Of a stretch of 64,000 bases of DNA, positions 11,061-23,290 are shown one piece after another. A program made the position numbers and the translations under genes. Location of the stretch: the NCBI GenBank assembly GCA_029204225.1, contig CM055100.1:61009841-61073840 (forward strand), read 5' to 3'. The notes under the pieces were generated by a model. That model was not told where the DNA came from, made no database searches, and saw only the letters and a list, made by a program, of their open reading frames with translations. The DNA comes from Diphasiastrum complanatum (Eukaryota; Streptophyta; Lycopodiopsida; Lycopodiales; Lycopodiaceae). Position 1 is the stretch's first letter; each line of letters begins with the position of its first letter.

Positions 11061-11882
11061 TGTTCTTCCTAAAACAATAGTCTGATGTAACAGAGTGAAA
11101 AAACAAGCTATTGCACTCGGATTAACGAGGCAGGACGCTGCGGAGGAGCAACTTCGAGAATCTCGCAAACCGCGTCCTTTGTAGTTGTTACAGTTTGTAG
11201 CGGTCGGGATGCGATCAGGTAACGATCCTTGGCTAGACTTGAGCTTGCGACTCACTATGAGGCTATCGGCAACGTCCTTGAGACCGTCAGAGAACTGATG
11301 GCGGTGGTTCCTTGTGGTGATGGTTGAGCAGCCGTGGACTATCGTCAACCTAAGGTCCCTTTGAAACGGGGAGATTGCGGTTGATTGCGGAAAGAGCAGG
11401 CTGCAGTCACTTTGCGGTGGAGAAATCGCGATCACATCCAGCCCCTTTCGGTGATGGAGATTACGATTTTTTGAGGCCACTTGCAAAGGACCTCAAAATA
11501 TTGCAAGGAAGCGAAGGGTGTCATAGGCTCCGTAGCCGTAGACTTAGGTAAGGACTTGCAGGGCTTGGCAACGGCGCAGAAGTACGAGAGTAAAGGTACT
11601 ACAAGTACAATCTTAAAACCTCTTCTGCGGTTTGTCAGAGGAGGTGCAGGAGTAAGAACGGTACATAGAGAGGTGCGCCTGACAGAGCCGTAATTGGATT
11701 GAATAGTGGTAACTGGCTGAACCAGAAGCAACCTGTTCTGCCGGTGATCGTCTCTGTCGTTTTGAGAACACTGTCTGATACGATACAGACCAGCGATGAA
11801 CACTGATGCTTAAGGAGGGCAACGCGACTGGCGGAAACTGTCCCACCCTCTGTGGAATGCTAGGGCGACTCTTCCCACGCGA
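11061..11882. other. higher-GC segment with overlapping ORFs, no supported gene
   Basis: Several ORFs of 70-140 codons overlap on both strands because GC content is higher here. None shows a family motif, and their compositions (Ser/Arg rich) are what non-coding GC-rich DNA gives. I leave them uncalled. Confidence 0.45.
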
Positions 11883-12191
11883 TCAGCATGTTGAAATCTT
11901 GGCCACCCTTGATGTAACAGGATGCCAACGGATCAAAACGCTGAAAGTTTGGCCCACTAAAACAATGTAAGTAAAACAGCTTCTGGTTGGCAGTCCTCCG
12001 CCCGGAAAACCTGCACCCTGAGAGGCTAACAACCCACGAGAAGCAAAGAAACAGAAACAGCTAAAAGCTCCACCAATGGAGCGCGCACTGACCACAGAAG
12101 AAGACAACGATGGTAGTAAGTTTGGCTTGAGCTGAAAACCCTGATGCGTAGTTGCAATCCTGGAAGAGGGTTTAGATCGTGATCCAGCCAT
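11883..12191 (-). CDS. first-exon-like ORF, 102 aa, in right arm of IR2
   Basis: Starts MAGSRSKPSSRIATTHQGF in a strong context (ggccgccatggc). The leader and first ~30 codons are duplicated, inverted and broken at 10316. The Ser/Arg-rich, acid-poor N-terminus (residues 1-40) resembles an organelle transit peptide; after that the ORF becomes low in coding character and probably runs into intron. No functional domain is visible. Most likely it is a captured 5' exon of a nuclear gene. Function unknown. Confidence 0.4.
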   Translation of the reverse strand: MAGSRSKPSSRIATTHQGFQLKPNLLPSLSSSVVSARSIGGAFSCFCFFASRGLLASQGAGFPGGGLPTRSCFTYIVLVGQTFSVLIRWHPVTSRVAKISTC

Positions 12192-12315
12192 GGCGGCCAG
12201 CGGCTGAAGGCGCTCCTCTCATCCTCTCCTCATCGTATTTCTGCGCTTAAACATATAAATTTCCTAAGAATTATTAGTATGAGGAGGTTCGAAGAAGGCA
12301 CTAGGCTCTTTATAT
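12099..12315 (-). repeat. right arm of inverted repeat IR2
   Basis: Reverse complement of 10194-10408, including the leader, ATG and ~30 codons of the ORF called at 11883-12191. Beyond 12315 the two flanks are unrelated. Confidence 0.8.
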
Positions 12316-12786
12316 TTTGTAATAAGGCGCACCAGCGATCCTTTACAGTTCCGGAGCAAAGTGATCTGAATCAGGGATTATGTATAAGTGACCCAGTTCC
12401 TGCGATCCATCCGCCAGCGCTTATCACTGTAGCCTTTGACTTGCATTGCACTTTGCAAATGCCAAGCTGCATTGAGACAGTTTGGACTGCTGCTACTGCA
12501 CATTGTTCTGATGCTCAGAAGTGGACTGTGGCTGGCCAACGTTGGTAAAAAAGTACTTACGACTTTTTCGCGTAATATTTCTGGGTTTTGATTAAGGTGA
12601 AACACGCAAAACTAACCATTTACACGTGTTTGTAATCACGGAACCCAAAACACGACCGAATGGATCTACTGAAGTCCAAGGTAATGCTTATTTCAGTTCA
12701 ATGAAAAACCACTACCATATAGCATTCAGGATTTTCCTTTTAGTGGTTTTTCTAAAGCTTAATGCTTGAATAATGCTAGCTGCAAA
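12316..12786. other. no supported gene
   Basis: Short ORFs only. It bridges IR2 and the truncated LTR of copia A. A short local inverted similarity is visible at about 12690-12770 (aaaccactac / tagtggttttt) and could be a small foldback. Confidence 0.45.
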
Positions 12787-13441
12787 AAATCTAGATGAAT
12801 AAATCTAACAAGAACAATCATTATTGATCAAAACTTGTACTTGCTGATTTCACACGTGTAAAAACCTGTCAAAGTACGGACAGTAGGCTGAGAATAAAGT
12901 ATACTAAGCTTAGAACCCAATCAATGCATAAAAACACAAGACAAATAGAGAGAAAACACTAGAATTGCTCCAAAACCAAGATTTAGCTTCCATATTGATT
13001 ATGGCCAAATGAGCCACCATATATACACAAGAGCTGATGCTTACTCAGCTGATTTGGCACGTGTGAGAGTGCCTACTCATCAAAGGATCCACCAATAATC
13101 ATCAATATGGCACATGGACCAAGTTTCCTAACTTATAGCCACCTCCCTTGATTTTAGGCAATTTTCTTAATTTATAGGGACTTGCACAAATATCTATTAC
13201 AAGTTGGATCTCACCTACTACTGACGTTTTGACACATGTGAGCAATCCTTGGCACGTGTGAGATCACTCCTATCCATGTGAAATAGCTTTTCCTACCAAT
13301 AAAATGATGCCAAGTGGCATATAGCTAGAAAACTAGATTTTGGCCATTTTAGCCACTAGATCTCAAATGAAATCGTATGTACAACCTATATGACTCATCT
13401 AAATGCTAAATGCATTTAATTCACATGTGGGAACAGGCTCG
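12787..13441 (-). repeat. copia A 3' LTR, truncated at both ends
   Basis: Aligns with 16327-16981. It lacks the 115 bp at one end and ~67 bp at the other that the right LTR keeps. It carries several CACRTGTG-type palindromes (e.g. 12852, 13058, 13212, 13232). The break at 13441 joins integrase code directly. Confidence 0.85.
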
Positions 13442-15620
13442 AAAGTACCTTCTCTTTGCCATTGAGAGATTCATCAAAAAGTACATCTCTACTTACAACA
13501 ACTTTCTTGGTAATAGGATCAAATATCCTATATGCTTTATTATTTTCACTATAACCAACAAATATGCCTTTAAATGAAGTAGCATCTTCCTTATTCCTTA
13601 CTTCTAAAGGAATGTGTACATAACAAGTACATCCAAAAATTTTCAAATCACTAAGATTTGGCTTTTTGCCATACAATGCTTCATAAGGTGTGAGACTTCC
13701 AATGGCACTATGAGTCATTCTATTACATAGAAAGTTTGCACATAAAATAGCTTCTCCCCAAAATGAGATAGGAAGTGATGCGCCTAATCTCAATGCTTTA
13801 GCACACTCACATAGTGTTCCATTTTTCCTCTCGGCCACCCCATTTTGTTGTGGGGTGTATGTGCAAGTAAACTCTCTTCTAATGCCATTAGTTTGACAAA
13901 ACTCTTTCATATTATTGGAGATGTACTCCCCTCCATTATCACATCTTAATACTTTCAAGCTAGCATTAAGTTGCTTTTCTACAAGAGTTTTGAACTTCAC
14001 AAAGGTTTCAAACACTCCACTTTTCTTAGACAAGAGGTAAATCCAAGAGTATCTTGATTTATCATCATTAAAAGTGACATACATAAGAGCTCCACCATTA
14101 GATTCATGTGAAAAAAAGTGAACATCTGAGTGAATAAGATCAAGAGGAGAGTTAGATCTTGTCAAAGATCTCTTGAAAGGTTGCTTATGAGACTTAGAGA
14201 GTCCACAAGCTTCACAAAGCTTGCCACACTTGGATATGGCTTTGGAAAGTCCAATTGCTAGCTCTTTGTTCACCATGGTCTCCATAGCTTTGTAGTTAGG
14301 ATGGCCTAACCTCTTGTGCCATAGCTCCACTTGAGAGAGCTCCTCCCTTGCCATGTTAACACTTCCAACCATCACATTAGCATCCAACTTAAATAACCTT
14401 CCTTGCTTAAAGCCATTAGCAATACATTTATCATTCTTCAAGATGGAACATGCTCCATGCTTGAAATAAACATCTAATCCACTATCCATAAGTTGACCAA
14501 CACTTAACAAGTTCTTTGTAATAGAAGGTACATAAAGAACATTGTCTAGATCTACTTTCTTAGATGATCCAAGACATAATGGAATGGATCCAATTCCTAA
14601 AATCTCACATTCTTGATCACTTGCAGTGAAGATAAACTTCTTAGAGTTATTGTAAGAAAGTAAGGTAGAAAAGTAGTCTTTTTGTGAGTCATGTGGGAAC
14701 TATCCCCACTATCAATCCACCATGTGTTGTGATTAGATGTTTGTGTTAAGGAAGCCATCAAAGATAAGTTGCATTCATCCTCCTCCTCAAGCACAAAGTT
14801 GCCACGGTTGTCCTTCTCTTGGGCATTCTTCTTCTTGTAACACTCGGATGCAAAGTGTCCTTTCTTACCACAGAAAAAACACTTAAGCTTCTTCTTGTCC
14901 TTCTTACTCTTGCTTTTTAAACTTGAAGCTCCATCCTTGCTCTCGACCTCCACATCTTGGGTCTTCTTGGATGGAACCTTCTTCTTCTTGCCTTTCAAAG
15001 AAAAGTTAGCTTTCTCATCACCATCAATCAAAGAAAGAGAACCAATCCTATTCTTGATATGAAGCATCCTACTATCCTCAAAAACTAGCACACTATGAAG
15101 TTTTTCAATAGTAGGAAGTTGATCTTGAATAGAAAATGTTTGAACTAGATTAGAATACTCATTTCCTAATCCATTCAAGATGATTTGAACTAGCTCATTG
15201 TCTTGAATCTTGTCACTAATGGAAGATAACTCAATATTCAAAGATTTGATCCTAAGAACATAATCTTGGGCACTTGCATTACTTCCTTTCATGCTTTGAA
15301 GTATTTGATTTCTTAGCATGAGTATTCTTGAAGTATTTTTGAATTCATAAATATATTTTAGTGAATCCCATGCCTCTTTGGATGTGCTACAAGATGAGAT
15401 CTCTTTCAACAAGTCATTACTTACATTCATTTTCAAGCAATGTAATGACAACTTAAATCTCTTCTTGTACTTTACTAATTCTTGAGCTACTTAAGGTTCT
15501 TCTTCCACACCAAGAACAATGTCATACAAATAATGACTCCATTCGAACTTTCCAAATGGCATAATTAGTTGATGAAAGCCTTTCACTAGCTTCAAGTAAG
15601 AAGCCACCCATTGATGCCAT
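13416..15620 (-). pseudogene. copia A gag-protease-integrase polyprotein, frameshifted, no RT/RNase H
   Basis: Gag starts at ATG 15620 (MASMGGFLLEASERLSSTNY, then an AIWKVRMESL block); a frameshift and a stop lie near 15480-15530. Gag continues in the 284-codon ORF 14597-15451, with a CCHC knuckle (CFFCGKKGHFASEC) and protease DSGDSSHMT, where the usual DSGAS is altered. After another shift near 14600-14640, ORF 13416-14510 carries the LWHKRLGHPN pre-integrase HHCC region and the integrase core with all three acids visible (HSD, RCDNGGEY, NGVAERKNG), then the GKKPNLSDLKIFGC and GIFVGYSENNKAYRIF blocks. It ends at the LTR junction. It cannot be autonomous. Confidence 0.88.
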
Positions 15621-16198
15621 TATTAGTGTAAATGCACTTGAAACTTAGATGGTTTCACTTAGAGATCTGAATTTATAGTGTCTTCTAGCAATCAATAAGC
15701 TTGTAGACCTGACCCTACCACTTTAGAACAAATCTAGAATGATGGATCTATAGATTACAATCTCAACTTTGCAAATTCACTCCTTAATCTTCTGTTTATA
15801 GCACTCAATCTCTCTCAACTTCAAGGTACACTCAAAAAACCAGAGAATCAACTTCAATGTACTGTAAACAAGCTCTAATCCACCTATATGATTGATCTAA
15901 ACCAAGAACAAATCAATGGAATAGAAACAATGCAAGTGAAAGCTTGAAAAATGCACTAAATTGACTCAAATTGGGTGTATGAAGCTCAAATTGCACCAAA
16001 ATGAAAAATATTGTTAAAAACAAGTTATGTACGGCCCCACACGTGTGGAAGGTATACCTGCAGCCCACAGCAAGATTTGGTACAAATATTTTGGCTCTAG
16101 CTATCCATTTCAACTCGCTACCTCAATATTAGCTTGTTTTCAAAAACCTGCCAATTTGGGAATAGTTTTAGATCAATGTCTTAAATGCACTTTTACTT
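15621..16198 (-). other. copia A untranslated leader
   Basis: Non-coding sequence between primer site and gag start. A second, diverged copy lies at 17049-17545, including the conserved block gtacggcc(c/t)cacacgtgtg (16027 and 17405). Confidence 0.75.
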
Positions 16199-16211
16199 GG
16201 CTCTGATACCA
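16199..16211 (-). promoter_or_regulatory. copia A primer-binding site (initiator Met-tRNA)
   Basis: The minus strand reads tggtatcagagcc directly after the LTR end, the standard plant copia primer site complementary to the 3' end of initiator tRNA-Met. It fixes the LTR edge at 16212. A degraded copy (ggctttgatatgg) lies at about 17532-17546 after the second leader. Confidence 0.9.
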
Positions 16212-17048
16212 TGTCAAAGCACAACAAAATGGACCAAGAATAGATCTGAATCAGATCCACAAGTGTGATTGGATGTTAGATTAGATCAACCTATCAATCT
16301 ACACAAGATTAGATAGCATTTAGATCAAATCTAGATGAATAAATCTAACAAGAACAATCATTATTGATCAAAACTTGTACTTGCTGATTTCACACGTGTG
16401 AAAATCTGTCAGAGTACGGACAGTAGGCTGAGAATAAAGTATACTAAGCTTATAACCCAATCAATACATAAAAACACAAGACAAATAGAGAGAAAACACT
16501 AGAATTGCTCCAAAACCAAGATTTAGCTTCCATATTGATTATGGCCAAATGAGCCACCATATATACACAAGAGCTGATGCTTACTCAGCTGATTTGGCAC
16601 GTGTGAGAGTGCCTACTCATCAAAGGATCCACCAATAATCATCAATATGGCACATGGAACAAGTTTCCTAACTTATAGCCACCTCCCTTGACTTTAGGCA
16701 ATTTTCCTAATTTATAGGGACTTGCACAAATATCTACTACAAGTTGGATCTCACCTACTACTGATGTTTTGACACATGTGAGCAATCCTTGGCACGTGTG
16801 AGATCACTCCTATCCATGTGAAATAGCTTTTCCTACCAATAAAATGATGCCAAGTGGCATATAGCTAGAAAACTAGATTTTGGCCATTTTAGCCACTAGA
16901 TCTCAAATGAAATGGTATGTACAACCTATATGACTCATCTAAATGATAAATGCATTTAATTCACACATGGGAACAGGCTCCACACATGTGTAAACATAAT
17001 ATGTACATGATTTTGGCCTAGATCAAGCATGATTTTGACATTTTCACA
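16212..17048 (-). repeat. copia A 5' LTR
   Basis: The edge next to the primer site is exact. The outer edge, placed at ttttcaca (17041-17048), gives TGT...ACA ends on each strand and about 837 bp, but is inferred. It holds at least five CACRTGTG-type palindromes. Normal flanking DNA does not follow; a leader of a related element does. Confidence 0.75.
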
Positions 17049-17840
17049 CTAAAGTCTTCTAGCAATTTAGAAAGCTTATAGACTCAATCCTATCACTCTT
17101 GAACCAATCTAGAATGATGGAAATTTAGATTCTAGTCTCAAACTTGCAAAATCACTCCTTAATCTATGATTTTTAGCAATTTCTCTCTTCAACCTCAACA
17201 TACACTCAAAAAATCAGAGAAGATCAATTAGTGCACCTAATTCAAGCTTCAATTTTAATTTTTTTGCTGATCTAATCCAAGAACTAATCAAGGAATTAGA
17301 TTCTCTATAGAAAATGCTTGATTTTGCACCAAAAATCACTCAAATTGGGTATGTGAGTCAAATTCTACAAATTTTTGAAATTTCTCAGTCAAAACCGGAG
17401 CTGTACGGCCTCACACGTGTGAAAAGGGTTCCTACAGCCCACAACAAGATCTGGACCAAAAATTTTGAGAATAGCTATCAAATCCAACTCGCTGCACAAA
17501 ATTTGACTAGTTTCCAAACAACTGCTAATTTTGGCTTTGATATGGATTAACCCTATACTTTCTGGTATCACACGTCTATACATGGGATGTGACACCTATT
17601 CAAAATATTTGGCTCATGCAATCATTAGATTGGTGCCATGTGTCATATCTCTAGAAAACTAGTTTTTGGCCATTTTAGCCACTAGAACTTGAATTAAAAC
17701 ATATGTACAACATATATGATTATGGTACATGAAAAGTACACCAGTTTCACACGTGGGAACAGGCTCCACACATGTGTGTCTATCCTATATACAAGATTTT
17801 TGGCCTCTACCAAGCGTATTTTTGCATTTTTCACAGAACT
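17049..17840 (-). repeat. second copia A leader plus LTR remnant
   Basis: 17049-17545 aligns with the copia A leader; 17580-17840 aligns with the LTR blocks gctagaaaactag, ttttggccattttagccact and gggaacaggctccacac. The piece is more diverged than the two LTRs of copia A and has an internal LTR deletion, so it is an older relative into which, or with which, copia A recombined. Confidence 0.75.
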
Positions 17841-19845
17841 CTACTTTGGGGATTGCTACATTTTCATGGAACCGTAACCCTTATTTGATATTGGTGCATA
17901 GATATTCCAACCTCAAGGTCCTAACATTCTACAGTATTATTATGATGGAGCATTGTGCCCTTATCATTATCTCAAAAACATCTTCTGGATGAATCACATT
18001 TATGTACTTATACTTTACTATGAAAAATATTGAAGATTAATCTGGATGATGAGGTGATGTTGGGCGTGACTGACAATCTAAGGTAGATGAGCAAAGAAAT
18101 TTTTTTTAAACAATTGTAATAAAATCAGTGAGGAAGACTGTACATCCTACAAAATTGCACCATTCCTAAATGTAGGTTCAGTTGGGAGCGGGGGTGTGTT
18201 GGCGTTCAATCAATAACAAGGCCATAATAACAATGCACTACAAAAGAGGGAATCAACAAAAAAACTGGACACATCTTTTGGGTTGAAGACTGAGGACATG
18301 ATGTCAGAAAGGTTGTTCTTTAAACTGAACTGATAAAATTAAAACTTGAGGGCCTACCTTAAATTAATTCGTTGAGTCATGTTCATCTTGGAGGCCATTA
18401 CGAACCTTAGATTGCCTTAGATTAGTAGATTTCAATAGCTTTGACATTGGCAATCTTATTGCTTTTAAGACGTGTATAAAATCTGGAATTAGACTTAGGC
18501 AAAGTCTGGCATCACAAATTTGAATAGAGAGAAAGATTAAGTCAAGAACATAGATATCACTGTCCAAAAAAGAACCTAGTTGGGTAGACCAAAATCTTTT
18601 TTCTTTTCCCAGCTCATTTTATAACAGAGTCTATATATTGGTTTCTCCAATTCCCCAAGTGTAACCCATTCATGTATTACTACTACAACCTTCAATTGAT
18701 CGCTTATAAAAAATGGGTCCAAACCTAAATGGGACTACAATAGGATCCATGTGCTTTGAGATTGTCTGTGGAAGTAGCCCTTTGCCTGTCACTACTATAC
18801 TTGTTAAAACAATAGAACAACTTTGTTCAGATACTGTTTGTGTGTCTAACGTCGCTATACGTAAGTTTTATGATGCTGATTCTTCACTTTCACTTGCAAA
18901 AAACTCTATCTTACCTGAAGATGCATGCGTCTTATGAATTGAGTGGAGAATAAGTTCAGTGTACAGGTCAGGTGGAAGATTTTGTGGTTGATTGATACAG
19001 CATATGTATTACTTTGTACATCATATGGATACACATGTGCCTCATTACAATGTACATGTTTAGTCATAGTTACTCTTGCGGGTTCTTTACCACTGCTACA
19101 GACTACTTATCTGCTTCGTGGAATCTGATCTTCTAGTATGGAAGGAAACTAAATACCCAGAACTTCGTGTTTTCTCTTGACCATTTCCTCCAAAACCTAT
19201 TCTGGTTATATGTCTGTTTCCTATTGATTCTCTCTGATCGAGAGGCGTCGCACTAGTACAGCTACAATACACCTGTAACAAAAACTATGATATGATTGTA
19301 TGTATGTGTCTGGGTTTTGTGCCTAGACAATGTGTTTTGCGATTGATGTGTTCCTTGATAATAGATCCTTGTTCAAAGTTTGTTGTGTGCCAAACACAAC
19401 TTCTGTGCTATGTGCCGTGTAGATGGAGTCAACACAAAAACAAGATTTGGATATGTTGGATGCTAATCTCATGTTGGTAGATGATGTTACGGATGGTACG
19501 TACAAAGTAGTGTGTGTACAAAGTAGGTTGTATTCATAATAATGCAAATGAATTTTGTGATAGCAAAATATATTTCCTTGTGATTTGAACTTTGAATAAA
19601 ACAATAGCTGTGTTTTCAAACAGAGGAATTGCACCAGATAGAAATGGATGTTCTGCACTCTTTTTGAAGGCTTGGACTTGAGCTTCTTGTGCCTACCATT
19701 TAGCCACATCCGCCTTTAGGATTTTCTTTTTATCGCAACAACTAAGGGCGACCTTGTGAGTAATCAGAGCATGCAACAAATTAAGCCATAAAGAAAGATG
19801 AGAGAGAAAACACCACCATAGCTTGTATTTCAATAAGAGCACAAT

Positions 19846-19850
<5 letters not shown>
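17841..19850. other. no supported gene
   Basis: ORFs of 60-128 codons exist (for example 18713-18937 plus, 19323-19709 minus) but show no motif and lie in AT-rich sequence. I found no splice-linked exon series, RNA gene or element end. Confidence 0.5.

Positions 19851-19938
<88 letters not shown>
19851..19938 (+). repeat. (GA)44 microsatellite
   Basis: 88 bp of uninterrupted GA. The apparent Leu-Ser-rich ORF across it on the minus strand is a repeat artefact. Confidence 0.97.
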
Positions 19939-19942
<4 letters not shown>

Positions 19943-20782
19943 GTGAGGCAACAATCTCCTCCCTCATGAGCTCTTCACATAGACTCCTATAGTGCAAATT
20001 AGGCCTCTTAGCCATATACCACTTTACAAGTACATTGCGAGTGTGTTAATAGCTAACTATTGAAGTACAACATAATGAAATAAACTTCTAACATTGTTGA
20101 TGTCGCACTTATGCTAGCAAATGTTGCAAATACTAATGTCAATGGTGGATGTGTGAATCATGTATCCAACATCCTTCCTTCAGCCAAACATCCACATAAA
20201 ATTGTAAAACAAATTGCTCACGGCATAATGTCCAAGTGTTATGCCAACGATAATGTCCTTTCCTGAATCTGCAATTGCATCCACAAGCTACTACAGTAGA
20301 AGATATCACCTTCCTACATCCATGGATCCATCTCCTAAGATATTAGTACCGAGACTAGCAATCCTGCCATAATCTCTTTATAGAAGATCAAGTACATGTG
20401 CTCGTAAACTTAAAATGGACAATCACCTGAATCATCTGAAGTTTTAGTAGCTTCAGTTGTTAGGTTTACCTCCTCTTTGTCCTTACAAATACACAGATTA
20501 GCCATTCACAATAACATGTGCCATGGAGAAAAGTCCCCTTGGATCCAAAAAATCCAATTCATAATTGAAATTGACCAGCTATTGTAAATTTCACCTCTTT
20601 CCAACAATGGACTTCATTTCATGCACTAAGACGACTTGAGCTAGCAAGTTAAGCTTGAAAAAAAAATGGCTTTCAAAATCTTTACTAAAGTTTGAGTTAT
20701 ACATTGAAGAACATGTTGTATAGTCATTGATGTAGTATAGAGGTTCGTCGCTAGGAGCGGAAACCTCGCCTCAACTTTCATA

Positions 20783-20784
<2 letters not shown>
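19939..20784. other. no feature seen between GA tracts
   Basis: AT-rich, stop-rich, with no recognisable element or gene. Confidence 0.5.

Positions 20785-20870
<86 letters not shown>
20785..20870 (+). repeat. (AG)43 microsatellite
   Basis: 86 bp of uninterrupted AG, 0.85 kb from the previous tract. Flanks differ from those of the other tracts. Confidence 0.97.
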
Positions 20871-20871
<1 letters not shown>

Positions 20872-20999
20872 AGAAACCAATGGAGTTTTATTAAGAAAAC
20901 TAAAAAATGTAACATTTCTCATGATTCTAATTGAAAATAAAGACGAATTCGTTTCACTTCATACTAATATAGTCGAAAATCTAGAAGATACAATACAAA

Positions 21000-22340
21000 G
21001 GAAATGGCTCTTTTTTATAGGTTTGAAGGGCGAGCCTCCTTCACTCTAATTGGCCACACTTCAATGGCAAGGATTCTAATCCAAGCCCTTCAAACAAACA
21101 CAAACTTCACTTGTTTCATAACCTGGTGGCACTAGGACTTTCTGTTTGTAGTGCATTCTGTCTGTAGATGGGTTGGTCAACACAGGTGCATATCGATCTA
21201 CATACGCCAAATGCCTCCTAGCTATTTGTGAATTTCACATCGGACAATCTTCGGCATGGATGCATTGTACACAACAGGGTTCGAATGTTGATGGATCCCC
21301 TCGATGTGGACATTCGGCTCGATGATGTTTCCCTCCGCATCCATAACACCTTATAAAGTGTAGTATATTATCACCTCTCATTTAATAGGCATACACTGGT
21401 AATAGATGCCCCTTAAGATCTTCCACAAAATAAACTGATAGGCCATTAGAGTCCTCGTGTAAGTTCGGTGACATGCAAGATAATATGACCAATACTTTCA
21501 CCTTACCACTGGTTGTTGAAGGAACTTGTGATTTGTATGGATCCATCTGACATCCATCCCCTTGTTGAGCTCCTTGTCGACTTGATTATGCTTGTGACCT
21601 TTGAACCACTAGATCTTGTTGTCGAACTTGCTGCTTTGCATTTTGTCTTTGTAAGAAGTGCGGATTCTTGATTGGACATCTTGTACTTGGATGATCCTCA
21701 AAGCAATATGTACATTGGTCTTTCTCAAGAAACTTTATTTCGCGAGCCTGAGTTTGATAACAACCGAAACTTGAAGTACTAGGTTTGTGGTCACTTGTTG
21801 CACCTGATTCGCTTGACTTTGTTACACTCCTCGACTAGCATTAAACCGTCAGACTTTTCTGATTCTCCATCCGATAGGAATGATTTATCCTCTTCTTCAA
21901 AATAAGATTCTCCATAATGACGGCATCTTGACAGATTTGTGACAATGAAGTGTAGGATGCGAACTTCTTTATACCATATTTTCTTCCCAATTGCTCTACT
22001 TTTTGTTGACGTTATCCTCTGTCACCTGGTTTACTCTTTTTGTTTGACCGTCCATCTGTGGATGGTCTAAAGTACTCATATTTACTTTGGTATGTATATG
22101 ATGAAATACTACTCTCCAAAACCTCCATCAAACTTATTGTCCTGGTCATTGACTACACCAGAAGGAAACTATATAATCTAAATAGCCCATCTATAAACTA
22201 CATTGCTAACTCTAGAGCTATGATGGTTGTTTTCGTCGAAATAAAATGAGCCATTCTGGTCAAGAGGTCAACTATGACCCATAGACAGGCCTACTATAAA
22301 ATCCATGGAAATATTTTTTCATTCACCAACTAGTATTTCT
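21000..22340 (-). pseudogene. Ty3/gypsy chimera: integrase core piece followed by gag-like zinc knuckles
   Basis: On the minus strand 22340-22030 reads as a gypsy integrase core in several frames: DLLTRMAHFISTKTTI, then FRLYSF-like and MTRTISLMEV-like pieces, then PSTDGQTKRVNQVTEDN, where the catalytic glutamate of TERVN is lysine. From about 21990 down to 21020 it continues into a different protein with EQLGRKYGIKKFASY, a knuckle CTYCFEDHPSTRCP (21718-21675) and a second, CYGCGGKHHRAECP (21345-21306). Gag downstream of integrase is the wrong order for Ty3, so two copies or a recombinant are joined near 22000. Confidence 0.65.
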
Positions 22341-22776
22341 CATGGCTATAACAATCTTCTTGCCTTTAGACACTTTACTTTGTTAATCTAACACTTTTGG
22401 CAACTGGTTATCTATTGCTAGACATTTTTTTTCATAGTGGATCAGAAGAATTGCTTCTGACAAAGCTCATAAGTTTTTTGGTATTCTTGGGTATCCTGCA
22501 CTAGGGCTGTCATGAAATTCATACAATACTTGGCTCCTAAATTCCTCTAAGTCAAGACCACAAATTCTGTTTCTATAAAGTAGATACTCATTCTGAATGA
22601 AATATTTTTTTCATTTGAATCCTTGAGAATGAGATCCCTCAACCATAATGGTATGTTTGGGGTCTACATACTCAAAATCCTTAACACAATCTAGCATATG
22701 CTTGGACCCTTCATTCTCAACAAAACTATTATATATTTGGATGAATCTGCCCTAGCCTTAGGAACTAGTTTAGAAG

Positions 22777-23290
<514 letters not shown>

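Larger units (their letters stand above)
12787..17840 (-). mobile_element. copia A: rearranged Ty1/copia element, minus strand
   Basis: Read on the minus strand the order is: LTR remnant (17840-17547), degraded primer site, leader (17545-17049), full LTR (17048-16212), primer-binding site (16211-16199), leader, gag-PR-IN (15620-13442), truncated LTR (13441-12787). The two LTRs align over exactly 655 bp with about 2% difference, so this copy is fairly young. RT and RNase H are absent: the integrase C-terminus joins directly to the inside of the left LTR. A second leader and LTR upstream indicate nesting into, or unequal exchange with, a related copy. Confidence 0.85.

Noticed and set aside
11058-11846. 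Cluster of overlapping ORFs on both strands
   Set aside because: Higher GC content explains the open frames; no motif or splice pattern supports a protein.
15913-17595. ORFs at 15913-16113, 17314-17550 and 17389-17595
   Set aside because: All lie in the non-coding leader copies of copia A and reflect duplicated sequence.
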